In this document: piece after piece, positions 5,860-11,076 of the stretch
Position numbering within the stretch: the stretch's first letter is position 1
Layout of the letters: every line of letters begins with the position of its first letter
Origin: AM-0621 sp964573505
Lineage (GTDB): Bacteria; Planctomycetota; Planctomycetia; Planctomycetales; Planctomycetaceae
Direction of reading: 5' to 3'
DNA length: 11,076 nucleotides
Assembly (NCBI GenBank): GCA_964573505.1
Contig: CAZNMS010000284.1
Location: forward strand, 1-11,076
The notes under the pieces: generated by a model
What the model was told of the DNA's origin: nothing
Database searches by the model: none
What the model saw: only the letters and a program-made list of their open reading frames with translations
Program-made: the position numbers and the translations under genes

Positions 5860-7275
5860 TCATCCGCGACGGATCGCATCCATCGGCATCATGCGCGTCG
5901 CCCAGATGGCGGGATAAAGACCGCCGAGCACGCCTAAGGCCGTCGCGAAGCAGAGGCTGAAGAGCAAAAGGCCGGGGCTCGCAAGCAGATGCACGTGCTC
6001 GGGCCACTTCCAATTCACAACCTGCGTCAGCCCCCATCCGGCGATCGAACCGAGCACTCCGCCGCTGAAGCCGAGCGTAGCGCTTTCAAACGTGATGAGC
6101 CGCATCACTTCGCCGCGCGACCATCCGTTCGCTTTGAGGATGCCGAATTCAATGATCCTCTCGGAGACGCTCATCAGCATCGTGTTGATGATGCTCAAGA
6201 CGGCGATCGTCAGACCGATGCTCGTCATGATGCCCAGAAAGATGTCGAGATCTTGAGTGAACTCGCCGAAGCGTTCGGCCCAGTCGGACGACGAACGCAC
6301 TTCGAGCGGTCCGTCTTCTTCATCTTCCTCATCTGCGTGTTGAGGATCGCCCGCAGCAGATGCCGTTGCTTGATCGCGAGTCGGTGTCGAGCGCGCGGGC
6401 TCGGCTTGCGAGTCGACACCGAACGACTTAATGGCCGAGTCCGCTTGTCGCAATGCAGCGACGATCGGGTTGCTCGAAGTACTGGTGCCAATTGTCTCCG
6501 GGGCCGGCGAAGCGCTACTGGCCGAGACGCCGCTGAAGAGACCACTCAGCAACGATGTCGGCTGCCATGCGGTATGCGAGCGGCCTTTGAAGATCGCTTT
6601 GATCTGCTCAGCAAGTTGCTCGGTCGGCACTTCGCCCGTCGGTTCGACGTAGAACGAGCAGACGGCACCCGGATCGAATAGGCCGAGCCCGCGTAGATAG
6701 CTCTGATCAACAACGATTGCGACATCGAGCAGCAACGAGCCGCAGTGGTAGATGCCGACGATCTCAAGATCGATGCCATTGACGACGAAGTGATCGCCGA
6801 CGCCGACTTTGTTCTCCTCAGCGATTTGCTTGCTGATGAGGCAATGCGGCTGACGCTTGTCTGCGAGATTCAGGTAGCGGCCTTGCTGAATCGCGCTGCC
6901 ATAGACGCTGTAGTTGAGCTTCGCATGCGCATCGAGATCCGCTCCGAAGAGGAATCGCGGCGGGCTCATGATCCGCTTCTTGCCGATCAGATTGACGCGC
7001 AGCCAAATCTCGGCGCTGACGACATTCACTCCCGGCAAGACCGCTATCTCGTCGCGCCACTTCGTCGGGATGCGCGAGAAGAGCGGGATCGGTGCTCCGC
7101 GCTGCATGCAGACGAGACCGGGAATGCGGTTGAAGGTTTTCTCGACGGTCTCATCAATGCCCTCAGCGACCGAGAAGAGTCCGACCATTCCCATAATGGC
7201 GACGGTCAAGCCGAGCAGAGAAAGCAGCGACCGCGCCGGTCGGCTCAATAAGTTTCGAATCGCGAATTTCAGCAT
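5860..7275 (-). CDS. ABC transporter permease, MacB/FtsX type
   Basis: The 471-residue product has the four-helix layout of the MacB/LolC/FtsX permeases. TM1 is at about 16-38, then a periplasmic MacB-PCD-like domain spans about 45-240. TM2 is at about 344-368, TM3 at about 396-420 and TM4 at about 431-456. Conserved features are the N-terminal MLKFAIRNLLSRPARS, the cytoplasmic SERIIEFGILKANGWSRGEVMRL (370-392, coupling helix) and the C-terminal GLYPAIWATRMMPMDAIRRG. Such permeases work with a LolD/MacB-type ATPase in lipoprotein or small-molecule export or in envelope remodelling. No ATPase gene is adjacent: dnaX lies downstream and a divergent lipoprotein gene upstream. An odd feature is a low-complexity Ser/Ala/Pro-rich insert at about 248-330 with an acidic run (ADEEDEEDG, 314-322). 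The substrate cannot be told. Confidence 0.88.
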   Translation of the reverse strand: MLKFAIRNLLSRPARSLLSLLGLTVAIMGMVGLFSVAEGIDETVEKTFNRIPGLVCMQRGAPIPLFSRIPTKWRDEIAVLPGVNVVSAEIWLRVNLIGKKRIMSPPRFLFGADLDAHAKLNYSVYGSAIQQGRYLNLADKRQPHCLISKQIAEENKVGVGDHFVVNGIDLEIVGIYHCGSLLLDVAIVVDQSYLRGLGLFDPGAVCSFYVEPTGEVPTEQLAEQIKAIFKGRSHTAWQPTSLLSGLFSGVSASSASPAPETIGTSTSSNPIVAALRQADSAIKSFGVDSQAEPARSTPTRDQATASAAGDPQHADEEDEEDGPLEVRSSSDWAERFGEFTQDLDIFLGIMTSIGLTIAVLSIINTMLMSVSERIIEFGILKANGWSRGEVMRLITFESATLGFSGGVLGSIAGWGLTQVVNWKWPEHVHLLASPGLLLFSLCFATALGVLGGLYPAIWATRMMPMDAIRRG

Positions 7276-7316
7276 GGGTCAGAATGGCCCCGGAGAGGAA
7301 AGCGGTCGGCTGCATC

Positions 7317-7328
7317 GTTTCATGAAAC
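7317..7328. repeat. Perfect 12-bp palindrome in the permease leader
   Basis: GTTTCATGAAAC is self-complementary and lies just downstream of the candidate permease promoter and about 42 bp before its ATG. The position suits an operator, but no regulator is known; it could be chance. Confidence 0.4.
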
Positions 7329-7336
7329 AGCTGTTG

Positions 7337-7366
7337 ATCATACTACGAGTTGGCGATTCTTGTCGG
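7337..7366 (-). promoter_or_regulatory. Candidate promoter of the ABC permease gene
   Basis: On the minus strand CCGACA (7366-7361) and TATGAT (7342-7337) are 18 bp apart, about 60 bp before the permease ATG. This is a fair sigma-70 match judged by eye. Confidence 0.35.
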
Positions 7367-7390
7367 CTTGCGCATTGTAGGACGCGTTAC

Positions 7391-7471
7391 ATAGTCGCCT
7401 TTCGCTCTGCGAAAGGGATTGTCGGCTTTTGCTCCGCAAAAGCTTCCTTTCGCGGAGCGAAAGGCGACTAT
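7391..7471. repeat. Compound palindrome of three hairpins (family D)
   Basis: The outer arms 7391-7416 and 7446-7471 are inverted copies of each other over 26 bases with one mismatch. Each arm is itself a hairpin (CCTTTCGC / GCGAAAGG). Between them is a third hairpin, GCTTTTGC / GCAAAAGC (7425-7432 with 7436-7443). The element can therefore form one long stem or three short ones. It looks like a paired REP element with a third unit in the spacer. Confidence 0.85.
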
Positions 7472-7585
7472 CAGATGCGGCTTCGCCGAGTCGTCGAACC
7501 GCCCGCGCGACGTATATCTGCCTCACAACATCCTTCTACGGCAACATGAATCGCCGTTCGACAGGCAGCATTGAGTGCCGCGAGA

Positions 7586-7594
7586 GATATAGTC
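7586..7594 (+). promoter_or_regulatory. Possible -10 element of the lipoprotein gene
   Basis: GATATAGTC contains TATAGT (7588-7593), about 48 bp before the chosen ATG. No good -35 is found at the usual spacing. It resembles GATATACTC upstream of dnaX. Confidence 0.3.
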
Positions 7595-7640
7595 CTCGCC
7601 GATGAAAACAAACCGGGCGTCAATAAGTACGGAGACTTCA

Positions 7641-8027
7641 ATGCGACGCGTCGCCATCAGCCTGCTTTTTGGACTCGCTGTCGGCTGCTCGAACAGCAGC
7701 ATGCTCAGCATCTCGGGCGAGCTGACCTTTCAAGGAGTCGCGGTCCCCGGCGAGATCACCTTTGAGCCGCTCGATTCGAGCGGCAAGTCGGTCGGTCGAG
7801 CACTGTCGATCGCGGTTCCGGCAAGCGGTTCGTTCTCAGCGAGTCTGCCGGCAAAGGCAGCGGAGTCGCAGCCGTATCGGCTCACCGTTCGAGTTGCTCC
7901 GCCGGCTGCAACGGACGCTGAAGCCGCAGCAATCAATCCGAACCCATTCGGCTCGGGAGTGAAGACAGTGCCTTTGCTGCGCGAACTTAAGCACGGACAG
8001 AAGCTCGTGCTCGCGATCACTCAGTAG
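7641..8027 (+). CDS. Small lipoprotein with carboxypeptidase-regulatory-like fold
   Basis: The 128-residue product has a lipoprotein signal, MRRVAISLLFGLAVGC, with the lipidated cysteine predicted at residue 16 (AVGC; Ala at -3 is less usual than Leu). The mature part has ISGELTFQGVAVPGEITFEP (24-43) and ends in YRLTVRV and KLVLAITQ. This is the beta-sandwich pattern of the many small planctomycete lipoproteins annotated as carboxypeptidase-regulatory-like or transthyretin-like; their function is unknown. I choose the ATG at 7641 rather than 7602 because it places Arg-Arg and the hydrophobic core at the N-terminus and has GGAG 6 bases upstream (7631-7634). The gene is transcribed divergently from the ABC permease. 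A functional link to that permease is possible but unsupported. Confidence 0.85.
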   Translation: MRRVAISLLFGLAVGCSNSSMLSISGELTFQGVAVPGEITFEPLDSSGKSVGRALSIAVPASGSFSASLPAKAAESQPYRLTVRVAPPAATDAEAAAINPNPFGSGVKTVPLLRELKHGQKLVLAITQ

Positions 8028-8121
8028 CAAGCTGCGATGGCGACCGAAGCGCGACGACTTCGATTACGGTTCTGCAGAAGCCTCTTCATTAACTACTTCA
8101 ACAACGCACGTTCGTGATTGC

Positions 8122-8182
8122 GTAGCCGAAATCGTCAGATTTCGGACGATTGAAATGCCTGAAATCTCACGATTTCAGCTAC
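8122..8182. repeat. Paired REP-like element, family C
   Basis: GTAG (8122-8125) is followed by hairpin CCGAAATC / GATTTCGG (8126-8133 with 8138-8145). After a 13-base spacer comes hairpin CTGAAATC / GATTTCAG (8159-8166 with 8171-8178) and then CTAC (8179-8182). The two units face each other with GTAG heads outward. The element lies between the lipoprotein and dus genes and could end lipoprotein transcription, although no T-run follows. Confidence 0.85.
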
Positions 8183-8224
8183 ACGGTGCGCTGTAGAACT
8201 ACTTCACTGCTCCATTAGGTCACG

Positions 8225-9322
8225 ATGTCCGCCCTCACTGACGAACGAACTCATCCCCGTCCCGCGTTTCCGCCGCCGGTTTGTTATGGCCCGCTGAGAT
8301 TGGCCAGTCGCTACTTGCTCTCACCATTGGCCGGGTTCACGACGTTGCCGTTTCGTCGCATCGTGAGACAGATTGGCGGAGTCGGACTCGCAACGACGGA
8401 CCTCATCAGCGCGGCGGCCTTACTGCATCTCAACGACAAGACGCTGCGGATGATCGAGACGTGCGACGATGACAAACCATTCGCCGTGCAGATCTTTGGA
8501 GCTGACCCGCAGATGATGGTCGACGCGTCTCAAATGCTCGCGGGGCGCGGCGTTGATTCGATCGACATCAATATGGGCTGCCCGGTCAATCGCATCGCGG
8601 GCTCGGGAGCAGGCGCGGGCATGATGTGTCAGCGCAGTGCGACGTTTGATCTCGTTCGTCGCATCGTCGAGTCCGTCAAGTTGCCAGTCACCGTGAAGAT
8701 GAGACTCGGATGGGATGCGGAGTCGTTGACCGCGCCTGAGTTCGCGCGGGAGTTCGAGCAGATCGGAGTTGCTGCGATCGCCATTCACGGACGGACGCGC
8801 GCTCAAGGCTTCTCGGGTACGGTGAGTTTGGAGGGCATTCGAGCGGTCGTGCAGGCCGTTTCGCGCATCCCAGTGATCGGCAACGGAGACGTGCGCACGA
8901 TCGCGGATGCCGCGCGGATGCTTGAAGTCACCGGTTGTCAGGGAGTCTCGATCGGGCGCGGCGCGCTGGCCAATCCATGGATCTTTCGGCAGCTCGCTCA
9001 ATGGGAAGAAACCGGTCAATGGTCGCCGCCGGGTTCATTCGAAGATCGGCTCGAACTGATGCTGCGGCAGTTCGGTTATCTCGTCGATCAATGGGGCTTC
9101 GAGCGAGCACTCGTCCGCTTCCGCAAAATGGGCCATTGGTACTTGAAGGCAATGAAGGTCAATTCGGCTCTGCGCGATCAGTTTCAGAAAGCTCAATCCC
9201 GAGCGGAGTTCGATGCCGCGATGGCCCGCATTCAGGATGTCGGCCCCGTCGGCGGCAATCGCACCGGAGTGCTGCCGGACATGCACATCTCCGTGCCGTC
9301 AGGCCCCGTCGAGCGCTGGTGA
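8225..9322 (+). CDS. dus: tRNA-dihydrouridine synthase, DusB-like
   Basis: The 365-residue product is a flavin (FMN) enzyme that reduces uridine to dihydrouridine in the tRNA D-loop with NADPH. The TIM-barrel Dus motifs are in order: LLSPLAGFTTLPFRR (31-45), KPFAVQIFGADP (84-95), DINMGCPVNRI (114-124, with Cys119 as the expected catalytic cysteine), VKMRLGWD (around 156-163), AIHGRTRAQGFSG (around 187-199), IPVIGNGDV and GVSIGRGALANPWIF. The helical C-terminal tRNA-binding domain follows. The overall pattern is closest to the DusB/NifR3 type; the basic pair usual after GCP in DusB (such as KK) is changed to NR. The ATG at 8225 is preceded by AGG 5 bases upstream, a weak Shine-Dalgarno. DusB is often next to fis in proteobacteria; nothing like that is seen here. 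Confidence 0.93.
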   Translation: MSALTDERTHPRPAFPPPVCYGPLRLASRYLLSPLAGFTTLPFRRIVRQIGGVGLATTDLISAAALLHLNDKTLRMIETCDDDKPFAVQIFGADPQMMVDASQMLAGRGVDSIDINMGCPVNRIAGSGAGAGMMCQRSATFDLVRRIVESVKLPVTVKMRLGWDAESLTAPEFAREFEQIGVAAIAIHGRTRAQGFSGTVSLEGIRAVVQAVSRIPVIGNGDVRTIADAARMLEVTGCQGVSIGRGALANPWIFRQLAQWEETGQWSPPGSFEDRLELMLRQFGYLVDQWGFERALVRFRKMGHWYLKAMKVNSALRDQFQKAQSRAEFDAAMARIQDVGPVGGNRTGVLPDMHISVPSGPVERW

Positions 9323-9386
9323 TCTCGTCTTGTTGGGTTTCGCGAAGCCGCCGTATTCTCGAACGCAATGGTTCGATGGAGTCGTC

Positions 9387-9410
9387 GTAGCATGGGCTTC
9401 TAGCCCGTGC
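9387..9410 (+). repeat. REP-like palindrome, family B
   Basis: GTAG is followed by GCATGGGCT / AGCCCGTGC, a 9-bp stem with one G-T wobble and a short TTCT-type loop. It is the left outer arm of the nested cluster ending at 9601. Confidence 0.8.
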
Positions 9411-9454
9411 TCTTTGGCGGTTGCTTAAGGCGAGCGGCAGGTGAGTTCATACCA

Positions 9455-9513
9455 GTACGACGGACTTGTAGTCCGTCGATCTGCGACTGCGACGGACTAC
9501 AAGTCCGTCGTAC
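9455..9513. repeat. Paired REP-like element, family A
   Basis: Two 24-base units (9455-9478 and 9490-9513) are perfect inverted copies, each with a perfect 9-bp stem CGACGGACT / AGTCCGTCG and a GTAC at the outer end. The spacer is 11 bases. The same layout with an 11-base spacer of different sequence is found at 11023-11076. Confidence 0.9.
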
Positions 9514-9577
9514 AGAAGATCGCCGGTAACTTCTCATCTGCCGCTCCGCCTAAGCACGGCGAACAATGCAGAAGGCC

Positions 9578-9601
9578 GCACGGACTGGAAGTCCATGCTA
9601 C
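9578..9601 (-). repeat. REP-like palindrome, family B, inverted
   Basis: Read on the minus strand it is GTAG followed by GCATGGACT / AGTCCGTGC with one wobble pair. It is the right outer arm of the nested cluster starting at 9387. Confidence 0.8.
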
Positions 9602-9724
9602 GACTTCAATGACGGTGCGGTCGGAGATCTCACCCGCACTTTGAACGCGGAATGACGATACGAGCCGCGATCCGGTTGCAGCAGGATGCTGTGTCCGACG
9701 CGCGGCTCATCAAGGATTCGATTC

Positions 9725-10987
9725 ATGCAGACAAGGACGTTGCACTCGATCTTTGCCTATCTGGCGTTGATCTTTTTGTCATGGCCCTGCTTCCGTCCGT
9801 TCGAGGCGAGCCTCACTTACGGCGACATGTTTTTGGGACTCGCCGCGCTGATGAACGTGCAGCACATGAGCAAGATCCGGCCCTATCAAGTGCTGCTGCT
9901 GCTCGCGTTACCGACGCTGATGGTCTCGCAGGTCTTCGATCCCGACGGCAGCCCCGAAGCCATTATTCAAGCGGCCTACATCTTCGGCTTCGTGCTGCCG
10001 TTTGGATGGCTCGCGTTTGCCGGACTGCCGGTGCATCGCATCGTTTCGGTGCTGTTGTTGGCAGAAGGTATCAGCTCGATGGTCGCGCTCGGTCAGACGT
10101 TCGGCTACCTCGATGCGTTCGGTAAGGCTCGCGTTTGGAACACTCTTGATGCGTACCGAGCAGCCGGCTTCAACACATCGTGCAGCGGTTTGTGCATGAA
10201 TCTGACGTCGTTGTTCTGCTTGTTGCTGTATCTGCGCGATCAACGATTGCGCGTCGTTCTGCTGAGTCTTTTGTTGATCGGCATCAGCGCGACGATGGCA
10301 AAGTCATCGACGTTCGCGGTGCCGGCGATTGCGTTCTACCTCTACTGGGAGCCTCATCGCTGGAAGGTGATTGGACGCTTCGCGGTATTGGCAACGCTCA
10401 TCGTCGGTGTCATTGCTGTTACACCGGCGTTGCAGGACAAGCTGATCAAAATGAGCGCCAGTCTTTCGCGCCGAGCGGACGGTCTCGACTACTCAATGAA
10501 TGAGCGACTCTCGACGCTGAAGTTCGCATTGGACTTCGTGCCCGAGTGCTACTTCTTCGGACTGGGTTATGAAGGCACCGCGCGAACGCTGACGCCGCAT
10601 CTCGGCAACACGGTGCATGTCTTTCACATTGGGATCATTCTGATTGGCGGCATGATCGGTGCCCTTTTCCATTACGGCGGCTTCGCGCTGATGCTGCGTG
10701 ACGCAGCGAAGTTCAAGCAGTACCCGTTGATCATGATGGTGCTGAGTCATTGGCTGTCGGTCTGCACGATGCCGGTGCTGATGCTGTCGAACCAATACAT
10801 CCCGTTGATCGTGTGCGGGACGATCTTGTTCGCCGTCTCGGAACAAGAAGAGCAGCAGAAACAGCAAGCCGCGCGTGAGGCACAGCAGCAAGCAGCGGCC
10901 AATCGACGCCTCAAGCGCAAGCCAATCGTCGGAGCATTCCCGGCACCGACACCTGCGGTGATGAATCGCACCGCCGGAGCAACGTAA
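9725..10987 (+). CDS. O-antigen ligase/polymerase-like membrane protein
   Basis: The 420-residue product is strongly hydrophobic, with about ten membrane segments (approximately 8-22, 31-44, 53-69, 80-100, 104-125, 155-170, 176-192, 196-207, 216-234, 298-321, 335-352, 356-371). Between the late segments lies a longer outside loop with SMNERLSTLKFALDFV (257-272), FFGLGYEGT (277-285) and NTVHVFHIGIILIGG (295-309). This is the arrangement of the Wzy/WaaL (O-antigen ligase, Wzy_C) family: an Arg-containing helix, a GxG turn, then a His before the next helix. A role in polysaccharide polymerisation or ligation is likely but inferred from layout, not close similarity. The C-terminus has a charged Gln/Ala-rich stretch (373-398) that may form a coiled coil, unusual for the family. 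I start at 9725 because AAGGA (9712-9716) lies 8 bases upstream; the ATG at 9686 adds 13 polar residues. No glycosyltransferase is adjacent. Confidence 0.78.
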   Translation: MQTRTLHSIFAYLALIFLSWPCFRPFEASLTYGDMFLGLAALMNVQHMSKIRPYQVLLLLALPTLMVSQVFDPDGSPEAIIQAAYIFGFVLPFGWLAFAGLPVHRIVSVLLLAEGISSMVALGQTFGYLDAFGKARVWNTLDAYRAAGFNTSCSGLCMNLTSLFCLLLYLRDQRLRVVLLSLLLIGISATMAKSSTFAVPAIAFYLYWEPHRWKVIGRFAVLATLIVGVIAVTPALQDKLIKMSASLSRRADGLDYSMNERLSTLKFALDFVPECYFFGLGYEGTARTLTPHLGNTVHVFHIGIILIGGMIGALFHYGGFALMLRDAAKFKQYPLIMMVLSHWLSVCTMPVLMLSNQYIPLIVCGTILFAVSEQEEQQKQQAAREAQQQAAANRRLKRKPIVGAFPAPTPAVMNRTAGAT

Positions 10988-11022
10988 GCACGCGGCAGTT
11001 GAAAGCCTACCGGCGAATCCAT

Positions 11023-11076
11023 GTACGACGGACTTGTAGTCCGTCGGGCCTCGTCTTCGACGGACTACAAGTCCGT
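11023..11076. repeat. Paired REP-like element, family A, cut by the window end
   Basis: A 24-base unit with GTAC head (11023-11046), an 11-base spacer (11047-11057) and 19 bases of the inverted unit (11058-11076). The two units are identical to those at 9455-9513 as far as visible, whereas the spacer is unrelated. The last five bases, including the expected outer GTAC, would lie beyond the window. Confidence 0.88.

Larger units (their letters stand above)
7276..7640. other. Divergent intergenic region between permease and lipoprotein genes
   Basis: This 365-bp region must hold promoters for both directions. Toward the permease it has a promoter-like site (7337-7366) and a perfect palindrome (7317-7328). 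Toward the lipoprotein it has a -10-like TATAGT (7588-7593). Between them lies the compound palindrome 7391-7471. The short open frames here run through the repeats and are not credible genes. Confidence 0.6.
9387..9601. repeat. Nested inverted-repeat cluster built from REP-like units
   Basis: Three blocks are mirrored about a centre near 9484-9494. Family B lies outermost (9387-9410 and 9578-9601). A non-REP block of 24 bases comes next (9422-9445 and 9533-9556, 20 of 24 matching when one is reversed and complemented). Family A lies innermost (9455-9478 and 9490-9513). The whole 215 bp is one imperfect palindrome, which suggests a composite element that moved or duplicated as a unit. Confidence 0.75.
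9323..9724. other. Repeat-rich intergenic region between dus and the membrane polymerase gene
   Basis: The 402 bp contain the family A and B repeats described at 9387-9601. The remaining stretch 9602-9724 leads to the next gene. Open frames in it (9441-9644, 9652-10125, 9213-9428) follow the repeats or run into the next gene in another frame and are not accepted. No clear promoter or T-rich terminator is visible. Confidence 0.65.

Noticed and set aside
5989..6681. 230-codon plus-strand frame opposite the ABC permease
   Set aside because: Arg/Asp/His-rich translation without domain features, antisense to a clear permease gene.
6745..7251. 168-codon plus-strand frame rich in Asp and Ala
   Set aside because: A shadow of the permease N-terminal half; no family features.
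9387..9601. Could the closely spaced repeats be a CRISPR array?
   Set aside because: The units alternate in orientation, belong to two families and have spacers of different lengths; there are no cas genes. They behave as REP-like palindromes.
9652..10125. 157-codon plus-strand frame before and inside the polymerase-like gene
   Set aside because: Its 3' part overlaps the hydrophobic membrane protein in another frame, and its translation is Arg-rich and featureless.

Overview
The window reads as a piece of a Planctomycetota chromosome. The evidence is a DUF1501 protein with a twin-arginine signal, a small lipoprotein of the planctomycete 'carboxypeptidase-regulatory-like' type, moderately high GC, genes on both strands, and intergenic space filled with GTAG- or GTAC-headed palindromes. 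No RNA gene, CRISPR array, integrase or transposase gene was seen.

Left part (1-3133), minus strand. Reading right to left: fxsA (inner-membrane protein), a 219-bp gap with a promoter-like site, then a tight run of three genes. These are two small TIR-domain proteins overlapping by 4 bp and a DUF1501 protein 7 bp further on. Both TIR proteins keep the glutamate used by NAD-cleaving TIR domains, so the run could encode a two-subunit NADase with an exported partner. That role is inference.

Middle (3134-7275), minus strand. A 381-bp gap holds a 228-bp long inverted repeat. Upstream lies dnaX (clamp loader tau/gamma), which carries a run of ten A directly after a small RNA hairpin, at the boundary between the clamp-loader core and the tau-specific part. 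A shift in either direction meets a stop within three codons, so this looks like a programmed slippage site making a gamma protein of about 402 residues. Next comes a MacB/FtsX-type ABC permease with no ATPase gene beside it.

Right part (7276-11076), plus strand. A 365-bp divergent region with a compound palindrome separates the permease from a small lipoprotein gene. Then come a tRNA-dihydrouridine synthase of the DusB type and, after a 402-bp repeat cluster, an O-antigen-ligase/polymerase-like membrane protein. The genes here look like unrelated housekeeping and envelope functions rather than one pathway.

Repeats. At least four palindrome families occur, nearly all intergenic: A (GTAC head, core CGACGGACT), B (GTAG head, core GCATGG), C (GTAG head, core CCGAAATC) and D (core CCTTTCGC). 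They often come as head-out inverted pairs, as in REP/BIME elements mobilised by Y1 (TnpA-REP) transposases. The cluster at 9387-9601 is a nested inverted repeat built from families A and B.
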